Source of the DNA: a bacterium
GTDB taxonomy: Bacteria; JALSQH01
Length of the DNA stretch: 6,872 bases
Assembly: GCA_026985515.1 (NCBI GenBank)
Contig: JALSQH010000241.1
Location: 1 to 6,872 of the forward strand
Direction: 5' to 3'
Shown here: positions 1-5,879 of the stretch, one piece after another
How positions within the stretch are numbered: the stretch's first letter is position 1
Layout: every line of letters starts with the position of its first letter
The notes under the pieces: generated by a model
Told to the model about the DNA's origin: nothing
Database searches by the model: none
Seen by the model: the letters and a program-made list of their open reading frames with translations, nothing else
Position numbers and translations under genes: made by a program

Positions 1-728
1 TAAAGGATGAATCAGGTAATCCCCTGACCCTCAGAGCAAAAATTTCGAGAAACCTTTTTGCAAATCTCACCTATGATCTTGTTCAGAGAACATTCAAAGT
101 GTGTGATGAAGCTCTTCAGAACGCCCACCTCACAGTTGGAGAGATAGATAATGTCATTCTTGTGGGTGGATCAACAAAAATGCCCATCATCAAAGAAGCA
201 GTGGAAAACTATTTTTTCAAGACTCCTCTCAGTAACATAGATCCAGAATTGGTGGTTGCCACTGGAGCTGCAATTCATGCCTCTTCTCTTATGGGCGACA
301 GAAAGGCTGCTTCAAAATCACTGTTGATAGATGTCACTTCAAGATCCCTCGGTATTGAAACAGTGGGGGGATTAATGGAAGTGCTGATACCCAAGAATTC
401 ACCGGTACCCACAGAATCAACCAAAATTTTCACCACTGTTAAAGACAATCAGGAGACTGTGAGAATAAAAGTCTATCAGGGAGAATCCAAAAACGCAGAG
501 GAAAATGAGCTGCTTGGCACCCTGATCCTTTCAGGTATCAGGCCTGCTCCCAGAGGGAAACCGAGAATCCAGGTCGCCTTTGAAATAGATTCCAATGGAA
601 TTGTAAAGGTTTCAGCAAAAGACCTTGACACGGGAAAAGAAAGTAAGACAAAACTCAATGTGCTTGGTGGCATGAGCAGCGAAGAAGTTGAAAAAGCAAA
701 AGAGAGAGCTGATCTTATAAAGGTGTGA
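1..728 (+). CDS. Hsp70 (DnaK-like) chaperone without C-terminal lid, 5' end outside window
   Basis: This is the C-terminal part of an ATP-dependent cytoplasmic Hsp70 chaperone. The reading frame is open from base 3 (241 codons visible); the GTG at 99 is an internal valine, not the start. In window numbering, the end of the ATPase domain shows the LVGGSTKMP phosphate/adenosine loop (about 53-61) and VVATGAA (84-90). The interdomain linker SLLIDVT (106-112) precedes the beta substrate-binding domain, with SLGIET, IPKNSPVPT, FTTVKDNQ, VYQGE, PAPRGKP and DSNGIVKVSAKD. The protein ends about 20 residues later, after SSEEVEKAKERADLIKV. Canonical DnaK continues for about 120 residues with a helical lid, and that is absent here. 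A frameshift is unlikely because the J-domain gene starts 7 bases after the stop and contains no lid-like sequence. It is probably a specialised Hsp70 paralogue served by the adjacent J-protein. Family assignment is firm; the specialised role is inference. Confidence 0.95.
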   Translation, partial: KDESGNPLTLRAKISRNLFANLTYDLVQRTFKVCDEALQNAHLTVGEIDNVILVGGSTKMPIIKEAVENYFFKTPLSNIDPELVVATGAAIHASSLMGDRKAASKSLLIDVTSRSLGIETVGGLMEVLIPKNSPVPTESTKIFTTVKDNQETVRIKVYQGESKNAEENELLGTLILSGIRPAPRGKPRIQVAFEIDSNGIVKVSAKDLDTGKESKTKLNVLGGMSSEEVEKAKERADLIKV

Positions 729-730
729 GG
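727..730 (+). promoter_or_regulatory. Ribosome binding site overlapping the Hsp70 stop codon
   Basis: GAGG shares its first two bases with the TGA stop of the Hsp70 gene (726-728) and lies 5 bases before the ATG at 736. This arrangement suggests that translation of the J-domain gene is coupled to that of the Hsp70, giving matched amounts of the two partners. Confidence 0.65.
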
Positions 731-735
731 TAGAC

Positions 736-1254
736 ATGATTTCTCCTGAAACGAGAGAAAAAATCAGGAAACTCTACCTTAAAATCGGTAAAATGGATTA
801 TTTTCAAATCCTTCGTGTTAGTGAAGAAAGTTCCCCGGAAGAGATCAGGGAAAACTTTTACAAACTTTCCAGAGCCTTTCATCCAGACAGATACTTCACA
901 GAAAAGGATGAAGAACTTAAACAGATGATCAATACAATTTATAAACAGATTTCAGAAGCATATAACATTCTTAAAAACCCGGAATTGAAGAAAAAGTATA
1001 TTGAGCAGCTTAAAGAGGACAGTTCCAATATCAGATACAGGTTTGATCAGGAAAAGAAAAAGGAAGAAATGGAAGTTAAGGGTCCTGCAAAAAAATATTT
1101 CCAGCTTGGTATGAAGGCTCTTGAAAACAAAAACATTAAAAACGCCCGTCTGAACTTCAAACTGGCACTCAGTCTGGATCCTGCAAATGAAACAATCAAA
1201 AGAAAATTAAAAGAGGTTGAGGAACTGGAAAAAAAGATGTATTCAAAATTCTGA
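736..1254 (+). CDS. Small J-domain co-chaperone with C-terminal TPR-like repeat
   Basis: This is a 172-residue J-domain protein expected to stimulate the ATPase of an Hsp70, most likely the one encoded just upstream. The J domain spans about residues 20-90. It opens with DYFQILRVSE, carries the essential HPD tripeptide at 49-51, and continues through the helix III-like segment ISEAYNILKNPELKKKY. A charged linker (about 91-115) leads to one TPR-like helix pair at about 117-151 (AKKYFQLGMKAL, then ARLNFKLALSLDP), followed by a Lys/Glu-rich helix to the end. The Gly/Phe region and zinc finger of classical DnaJ are missing, and there is no signal peptide or membrane segment, so it should be cytosolic. 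The start is supported by the GAGG ribosome binding site 5 bases upstream. The TPR segment may bind a client or a partner protein. The gene converges on the FadL-type gene with one base between stop codons. Confidence 0.93.
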   Translation: MISPETREKIRKLYLKIGKMDYFQILRVSEESSPEEIRENFYKLSRAFHPDRYFTEKDEELKQMINTIYKQISEAYNILKNPELKKKYIEQLKEDSSNIRYRFDQEKKKEEMEVKGPAKKYFQLGMKALENKNIKNARLNFKLALSLDPANETIKRKLKEVEELEKKMYSKF

Positions 1255-1255
1255 C

Positions 1256-2869
1256 TTACTCAGCTGCTCCCCACCTCTTAGTGATAGTAAGCCCGATGTT
1301 CAGATATCCTCCACCCACGGTGTAACCCGGATAACCTGGATTGTACATTCTATTAAGTTTTTTCATTGGATCAAGGACATTGTTTTTATTATAAAATTCT
1401 GAGTAGGTTGAATCCTTTTCATAATGCGTTTCAGCAAGGTACTGGTACTGACTGTGAAAACTCAAAAAAGTATTGGTAAGAATCTTATAGGTAAAGGCAA
1501 AAGAAAATGCATGCGTGTCAGCAGCAAGAAGGTTGGTTGATTTGGATTGACTTACAACCGGGTTCTGATCATAATAATAACCAAAATCAAAAATGTATCT
1601 GTCCCCCACCTTCCATTCCACTCCAAGTCTGAGGGTAAAGGTATCCTTTAATTTCTCCGTATCCTTTTCACTGAGTCCAATAGTTAGAGGTTTGAAAATC
1701 GTATCTGTCAACTGTATTGGAAAGGGATTTCCAAGAACTGCCAGATAATCATCAATAAGATCTTTTATATCCCTGGGCTTAACTCTGGCGGTGAGGAATG
1801 GATAAATATACTCAGACCAGCGATTGTAATCTCCCTCCACCAGAACTTCCAGATTGTTTGTAACCTTATAACTTCCTCCAAGACAGAATTGATCAGGGTC
1901 GTAGAAAACCTTTAAAGATACGCTTGCAGGTACAAAATATTCTCTTTCGGTTGAAAGCCTTCTTATCCTGATAAACGCATCAGCATTTACATTCAAATAA
2001 AATTTGCTCCTGTAAGTGAAGCCCAGTTTCAGCTGATCATTCACCTTATACTGAATCCCGGCAAGGGGAGTCAGAGCATAGGGTTCGTCAACATAGCCAT
2101 CTGTCATAAAAGTAACTCCAACGCTTTCAAGATCAGTTAAATTCTTCACTTCATCGGGTAGAGGAACATGTGGCAGATATGCCGCAATATTGGCAAAAAC
2201 ATTAAGAAATATATTTACTCCACCACCAATTGAAAGACCCTTTAAGGGTGAGTAAATACTTCCCAGATTTACCCCTGCTCCTATGTTGAGATCAAGAGCA
2301 AGGGGTCGATAAGAGTAATTCAGATAGTAGGGGTTATCGTATGTGTAAATGGGAAGGTGAATTGAATTGTCAAAGCGTGCAGAATAGAGGGTTAAACCAA
2401 AACCTCCAGCATCCTTAAGACCCTTAATCTCTGAAAAAACTGCACCAAAGGGAACAGCAACTCCAAGATCGAAACCATTTACCCTGTACACACCGTTGCC
2501 ATTGACACTCCTGATCAATTTATCTCTCATCGCGTTTCTGTAAAGGGTTTCATAATATATTTTTTTTTCGTTATCAGAAAGTTCCTGTGGATTCTTTGAA
2601 AGTTCCTCCTCAAGTTCGTCATTGGGATCTGGAGTGAATTTAAGATAGGGTTTTGAGTATAAATATGCAAAAAAGAAATCCTGGTTCTGTAGAAACCCAA
2701 AACCTGCGGGATTGTAGAAAGAGGCTTCGGCACCAATGGTTTCACCTGCCAGTGCTCCTGCCAGTCCTGTACTTCTTGAATCTGTCCCCATGATGTTTAG
2801 ACCTTTTGCATAGAGAGAAGAGGTAAAAAATAAAAGTGCAACAATCAATCCTCTTTTAAAATAATTCAT
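1256..2869 (-). CDS. FadL/OmpP1/TodX family outer-membrane beta-barrel protein
   Basis: This is a 537-residue outer-membrane protein of the FadL/OmpP1 family, known for channels that admit long-chain fatty acids and other hydrophobic compounds. Residues 1-21 form a signal peptide ending SSLYA. Next comes the family's N-terminal hatch signature: STGLAGALAGETIGAEASFYNPAG, given here as STGLAGALAGE (33-43) then ASFYNPAG (49-56). A second FadL hallmark appears at about 313-352: VPASVSLK, then LGGSYKVTNNLEV, then DYNRWSEY. Alternating amphipathic strands run to a final strand YLNIGLTITKRW. The chain then ends GAAE instead of the terminal aromatic residue usual in barrels. A charged insertion at about 78-125 is probably an extracellular loop. 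The start at 2869 is chosen for its ribosome binding site; a longer frame to 2893 exists but would bury that site in coding sequence. Length is slightly above E. coli FadL. Its substrate cannot be read from the sequence. Confidence 0.9.
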   Translation of the reverse strand: MNYFKRGLIVALLFFTSSLYAKGLNIMGTDSRSTGLAGALAGETIGAEASFYNPAGFGFLQNQDFFFAYLYSKPYLKFTPDPNDELEEELSKNPQELSDNEKKIYYETLYRNAMRDKLIRSVNGNGVYRVNGFDLGVAVPFGAVFSEIKGLKDAGGFGLTLYSARFDNSIHLPIYTYDNPYYLNYSYRPLALDLNIGAGVNLGSIYSPLKGLSIGGGVNIFLNVFANIAAYLPHVPLPDEVKNLTDLESVGVTFMTDGYVDEPYALTPLAGIQYKVNDQLKLGFTYRSKFYLNVNADAFIRIRRLSTEREYFVPASVSLKVFYDPDQFCLGGSYKVTNNLEVLVEGDYNRWSEYIYPFLTARVKPRDIKDLIDDYLAVLGNPFPIQLTDTIFKPLTIGLSEKDTEKLKDTFTLRLGVEWKVGDRYIFDFGYYYDQNPVVSQSKSTNLLAADTHAFSFAFTYKILTNTFLSFHSQYQYLAETHYEKDSTYSEFYNKNNVLDPMKKLNRMYNPGYPGYTVGGGYLNIGLTITKRWGAAE

Positions 2870-2875
2870 ACTCAT

Positions 2876-2884
2876 CCTCCTTCT
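2876..2884 (-). promoter_or_regulatory. Strong ribosome binding site fixing the FadL-type gene start
   Basis: Read on the - strand this is AGAAGGAGG, a near-perfect anti-16S match, ending 6 bases before the ATG at 2869-2867. The other ATG at 2875-2873 abuts the site with no spacing, so it is unlikely to be used. The site decides the start and implies strong translation. Confidence 0.85.
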
Positions 2885-2894
2885 GGTTGTCAAA

Positions 2895-2923
2895 AATATA
2901 TATGAAATTCAGGTGGAGGTCAA
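2895..2923 (-). promoter_or_regulatory. Predicted sigma70-type promoter of the FadL-type gene
   Basis: On the - strand there is a TTGACC -35 box (2923-2918), a 17-base spacer and a TATATT -10 box (2900-2895). Each box matches the consensus at five of six positions and the spacing is ideal. Transcription would start near 2888, just upstream of the ribosome binding site, giving a leader of about 20 bases. The promoter begins right after the stop codon of the upstream binding-protein gene, so the outer-membrane gene can be expressed independently as well as by read-through. No operator-like palindrome is evident. Confidence 0.6.
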
Positions 2924-2924
2924 G

Positions 2925-3818
2925 TCATTTGAAAACAATTGCAATTTTAAGAACTGAAGAAGGAAAATTTATACCTGTTTTTTCAGCTATAATACCATTA
3001 ATATAAATTGCCACAGGGGGATCAGCTCTTGGTATGTGATCAGCCCTTACCCCGGCAAGGATCTTTCTTACCATAACAGCAGCAAGTCTTCCCACCCTAC
3101 CATAATCAGGTGCCACAGCAATTAGTGCTCCCGCCTTCACTATCACAGGGGAAAACGCTATCAAAGGCTTACCCTGTGCAACGCATTTCAGTATTACCAT
3201 TTTTATAAAAGCGGGATTTAAAAATAGAGGGTCAAACAGTAACCAGAATGCCTGATCAGTTGAAAGCAAACTGAAAAAGGATGAGGTGAGCATTGAGGTT
3301 GAATTGACCTCAATACCATCAACTTTTATCCCATATCTCCCGGCATACTTTTTAAGAGACCTGAAATCGTCCTTTGTTTTCGGAGAGTACAGGACACCTA
3401 TTGACTTTACCGACGAAAGAGCACTGGAAATGTATTTAACCTGTGTAGAAAATGGTACACTGTTACGAATTCCTGTAATATTCCCTGCATCAGGGGGTAT
3501 TTCCTCTTCATGAAGAATTAAAGAATAAACGGCAGGAATATGGGGGAATTTATCTAAAACAAAATGAAGAGCCTTCCCGCCCACCACAAAAAAAACGCGG
3601 GGAGAATCCATCTTCAAAAGAACATATACCTTATCTTCCCCATCCTTCAAATTAAAAACTTTGTATGAAGTATGAACAGAAGCTATAAATGAAGCAATTA
3701 CCTGATTGAATGTGGAAAGATTTCCAGAGGAGACCACTGCCACATCATAGGCACTGAGTGTGAAAGTGGACAGCAAACTGACGATCAGGATAGCTGTTAA
3801 AAACTTTTTCATTTTCAT
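2925..3818 (-). CDS. Periplasmic ABC-type substrate-binding protein (ABC_sub_bind/TrpX-like family)
   Basis: This is a 297-residue secreted binding protein of the periplasmic-binding-fold family typified by Pfam ABC_sub_bind (TrpX-like). The signal peptide is residues 1-23 (KMKK positive start, hydrophobic core, LSA cleavage site); there is no lipobox Cys, so it should be soluble in the periplasm. Family landmarks are VFFVVGGKAL (76-85), IPAVYSLIL (94-102), NITGI (113-117), IGVLYSPKT (140-148) and the C-terminal lobe: GALIAVAPDYGRVGRLAA (230-247), KILAG, IPRADPP, then INGIIAEKTGINFP. No permease or ATPase gene lies in the window; the neighbour downstream is an outer-membrane channel. Members of this family often occur without their transporter, and some bind amino acids or other small organics. 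The ligand here is unknown. The start is uncertain: neither ATG (3818 or 3812) has a clear ribosome binding site. An upstream TTG at 3851 would put a polar stretch before the signal peptide, so it was not chosen. Confidence 0.85.
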   Translation of the reverse strand: MKMKKFLTAILIVSLLSTFTLSAYDVAVVSSGNLSTFNQVIASFIASVHTSYKVFNLKDGEDKVYVLLKMDSPRVFFVVGGKALHFVLDKFPHIPAVYSLILHEEEIPPDAGNITGIRNSVPFSTQVKYISSALSSVKSIGVLYSPKTKDDFRSLKKYAGRYGIKVDGIEVNSTSMLTSSFFSLLSTDQAFWLLFDPLFLNPAFIKMVILKCVAQGKPLIAFSPVIVKAGALIAVAPDYGRVGRLAAVMVRKILAGVRADHIPRADPPVAIYINGIIAEKTGINFPSSVLKIAIVFK

Positions 3819-3862
3819 ACTAATTTTATGCAAATCTGGAAAAAAAAGCAAATAATGTTAAA
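3819..3862. promoter_or_regulatory. Short divergent intergenic region
   Basis: These 44 AT-rich bases, with a run of eight A's at 3840-3847, separate the divergent binding-protein gene (-) and the TonB-like gene (+). Promoters for both directions must lie here or inside the flanking coding sequence. No convincing -35/-10 pair is compatible with the chosen starts, and neither gene has a clear ribosome binding site. The call as a control region rests on gene arrangement only. Confidence 0.35.
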
Positions 3863-4660
3863 ATGGATATGGAAGAAATGGATAGAAATTACAGCGAGCG
3901 ATTTATAATTTCTTTTCTATTTGCCACCTTAATCTATACTCTCCTCCTTCACTATCTTGCGAACCTGAAGTTCAATCTGGTAAGGGAAAAAAGTCCCACA
4001 CCAGCACCTGTAGAGGTCACTTTGGTTGAAAAGAAAAATCATCAGATAGTGGATGTTCCTCCAGTCAGGTTACAGGCTGTAAGTAAACATCACAGGACTT
4101 ATCTTTCAAAAAAAAACCAGATTACACCAGAAAATATGGTATCCAGGATAAAGGGACCGCCAGAAAATAAGACATCCCGGATCCAAAGCAAAGTGGAAAG
4201 AATTGCCCCTCCCGAAAAAAAACTGGCTCTCTCCAGGATAAAATCACTGCTCCCTTCCCCCTCCCGTGTCAATCAAATTTCCACACAGGACAACATAATC
4301 AGGGAAAAAATTGGTCCCTTTACTCTCATATCCACAGTTTCATCTGAAATTGCCAGATTCGTTATTACTCAAGGAAGAAGAGTATTGAGAGTTCTTGAAG
4401 AAAACATCGAAAATTACACATGGTTTTTCACTGATATTTACACATTTAAAAGGGAAGCCATCGTAAAAGTTTCATTTTCCCCTGACGGCAAAATAGAAAA
4501 AATTGACCTTATTCAGTCATCGGGATCCCATAAGGTTGATAGAGTCCTCTATTACTCTGTTAAAGGTGGACTTATTGAAATCGCTCCTCCTGGAGGAAAA
4601 AGCCTTAAACTGGAGTTCATTCTTGGTAAAAATTACTTGAAGATTGTTGCAGGAAAGTAA
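3863..4660 (+). CDS. TonB-like energy transducer protein
   Basis: This is a 265-residue protein with the layout of TonB. It has a short cytoplasmic N-terminus, one membrane helix (about 14-34, FIISFLFATLIYTLLLHYLA), a Pro/Lys/Arg-rich periplasmic span (about 40-140, beginning SPTPAPVEVTLVEKK) and a C-terminal TonB-type domain (about 195-258). That domain shows the typical pattern IVKVSFSPDGKIEKI, then SSGSHKVDRVL, then IAPPGG. TonB carries proton-motive energy from ExbB/ExbD to outer-membrane receptors, but no ExbB, ExbD or TonB-dependent receptor is in the window. The segment at 145-190 is an extra, probably folded, region before the TonB domain. The spacer repeats S-R-I-K/Q at 94, 105 and 124. 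It is the first gene of a tight operon, with the next ATG 1 base after its stop. The start is uncertain: Met1, Met3 (3869) and Met6 (3878) are all possible. A TolA-like role is an alternative. Confidence 0.8.
   Translation: MDMEEMDRNYSERFIISFLFATLIYTLLLHYLANLKFNLVREKSPTPAPVEVTLVEKKNHQIVDVPPVRLQAVSKHHRTYLSKKNQITPENMVSRIKGPPENKTSRIQSKVERIAPPEKKLALSRIKSLLPSPSRVNQISTQDNIIREKIGPFTLISTVSSEIARFVITQGRRVLRVLEENIENYTWFFTDIYTFKREAIVKVSFSPDGKIEKIDLIQSSGSHKVDRVLYYSVKGGLIEIAPPGGKSLKLEFILGKNYLKIVAGK
4651..4654 (+). promoter_or_regulatory. Ribosome binding site fixing the glycosyltransferase start
   Basis: AGGA lies inside the last codons of the TonB-like gene, 7 bases before the ATG at 4662. It supports that ATG over the in-frame TTG at 4644 and suggests coupled translation across the 1-base gap. 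Confidence 0.6.
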
Positions 4661-4661
4661 A

Positions 4662-5876
4662 ATGCACATATTTCACATACCATCGTGGTATCCCTCAGGG
4701 GTAAATTCAAATTTTGGAATTTTTATAAAAGAAGAAATAGAGTTCCTGTCACGCTACACAGACATATACAATTCTGTTGCAGTCTGGGGACAGGAAAGAT
4801 GTTTAATAAGGAAAATATCTTATAGAAACCCTCTTTCACTTTTATCACTATTGAAATGCGGGAAAAGAAGAATTGTTCAGGAAAATGAGAGAATGGTCGA
4901 AATTCACAGACCCGTTGTATACTGGAGCCACAGGTTCTTTTCCGGAAACATAATGAGAATTACAATGGCTGTGAGAGAAATGGTAAAAAAAGCAGAGAAA
5001 CTGTTCGGGAAAGCAGACATAATTCATGCCCATGTATCCTATCCGGCTGGATATGTTGCCATGATCCTTTCAGAAGAATTGAAAATTCCCTTCATATTAA
5101 GTGAACACATGGGACCATTTCCGCTCAGAAATTTCGTTGATAGAAATGGAGCCATATCAGATGTTGTGACACAGCCAATTAAAAGGGCAAAAAGAGTTAT
5201 TACAGTCAGCTCCTTCCTTGCAGGAGAGGTAGAAAAAAAGACAGGTATAAAATCTGTAATTATACCCAATCCTGTTAATGAAAAATTTTTCGAGTGCTCT
5301 ATAAAAAATAAGAAGAGCAGGAAAAAGCCCTTTACCTTTCTCTTTGTGGGTAGCTTCACGAAGGATAAAGGTTTCGACCTCCTTGTGGAAAGTGTGAAAA
5401 TTCTTTCAAAAGAAACAGATAATTTTACTGTGATATCTGCTGGCGATAAAAACATAAAAAGATTTCATAATCTTGTTCCCAATTCTCTCAGAAAATATTT
5501 TAAAATCACCGGAATTATCCCCCACAGAGAACTTCCAGAACTTCTATCAGAAGCAGATGCTCTGGTTCATCCAAGCAGATTTGAAACTTTCGGCCTGGTG
5601 GTGGCTGAAGCTCTGGCATGCGGAAAACCTGTGGTGGTAACGAAATGTGGTGGACCAGAAGAATTAGTTGAACCATCTATGGGGTATGTGGTCGATAAAA
5701 AACCAGAAAATATATCTGAAGCCATGAAAAAGATAAAAAATAATTACACCTTATTTGATCCTGAAGAAATAAGCAGGAAAATAAAGTCAAAGTTTCATCC
5801 AGAAGTCGTAACACAAAAAATGTATGAGCTTTACAGAGAAGTTGTTGAAGAAACAGGCGTTAATCAATATAATTAA
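4662..5876 (+). CDS. GT4 family glycosyltransferase (GT-B fold)
   Basis: This 404-residue enzyme should transfer a sugar from a nucleotide-sugar donor to a glycan or lipid acceptor, acting on the cytoplasmic side. The N-terminal acceptor domain opens with MHIFHIPSWYPSGVNSNFGIF, split here as HIFHIPSWYPS (2-12) and NFGIFIKEE (17-25), a start seen in retaining GT4 enzymes. It continues with DIIHAHVSYPAGYVA (119-133), ILSEH (145-149) and VITVSSFL (179-186). The C-terminal donor domain has IIPNPV (200-205), FLFVGSFTKDKGFDLL (226-241), the E-x7-E motif with Glu308 and Glu316 in FETFGLVVAEAL, and GKPVVVTKCGGPEELV (321-336). Length is normal and no membrane helix is evident. Typical roles are building lipopolysaccharide, exopolysaccharide or glycolipid; which one is not visible. 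It lies 1 base after the TonB-like gene and 3 bases before the sirtuin. The start is fixed by AGGA at 4651-4654. Confidence 0.93.
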   Translation: MHIFHIPSWYPSGVNSNFGIFIKEEIEFLSRYTDIYNSVAVWGQERCLIRKISYRNPLSLLSLLKCGKRRIVQENERMVEIHRPVVYWSHRFFSGNIMRITMAVREMVKKAEKLFGKADIIHAHVSYPAGYVAMILSEELKIPFILSEHMGPFPLRNFVDRNGAISDVVTQPIKRAKRVITVSSFLAGEVEKKTGIKSVIIPNPVNEKFFECSIKNKKSRKKPFTFLFVGSFTKDKGFDLLVESVKILSKETDNFTVISAGDKNIKRFHNLVPNSLRKYFKITGIIPHRELPELLSEADALVHPSRFETFGLVVAEALACGKPVVVTKCGGPEELVEPSMGYVVDKKPENISEAMKKIKNNYTLFDPEEISRKIKSKFHPEVVTQKMYELYREVVEETGVNQYN

Positions 5877-5879
5877 CCT

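Noticed and set aside
700-735. Frameshift or nonsense mutation truncating a normal DnaK
   Set aside because: The J-domain gene with its own ribosome binding site begins 7 bases after the stop, leaving no room for a lid remnant in any frame.
1217-1402. 61-codon + strand frame spanning the J-domain/FadL-type junction
   Set aside because: It overlaps both genes in other frames and its translation looks like shadow sequence.
2865-2893. Second promoter-like pair on the - strand: TTGACA, 17 bases, TATGAA
   Set aside because: It would start transcription inside the FadL-type coding sequence and downstream of its strong ribosome binding site. The -35 box is perfect, but the placement makes function unlikely.
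2870-2893. Longer N-terminus of the FadL-type protein from the TTG at 2893
   Set aside because: It would translate through the near-perfect ribosome binding site and place charged residues before the signal peptide.
3823-3851. - strand TTGCTT, 17 bases, TAAAAT as a promoter for the binding-protein gene
   Set aside because: The -35 match is only three of six, and transcription would begin at or inside the start codon unless the message is leaderless.
5039-5455. 138-codon open frame on the - strand inside the glycosyltransferase
   Set aside because: It is antisense to a well-conserved GT4 gene, has no recognisable domain and no ribosome binding site that I can see.
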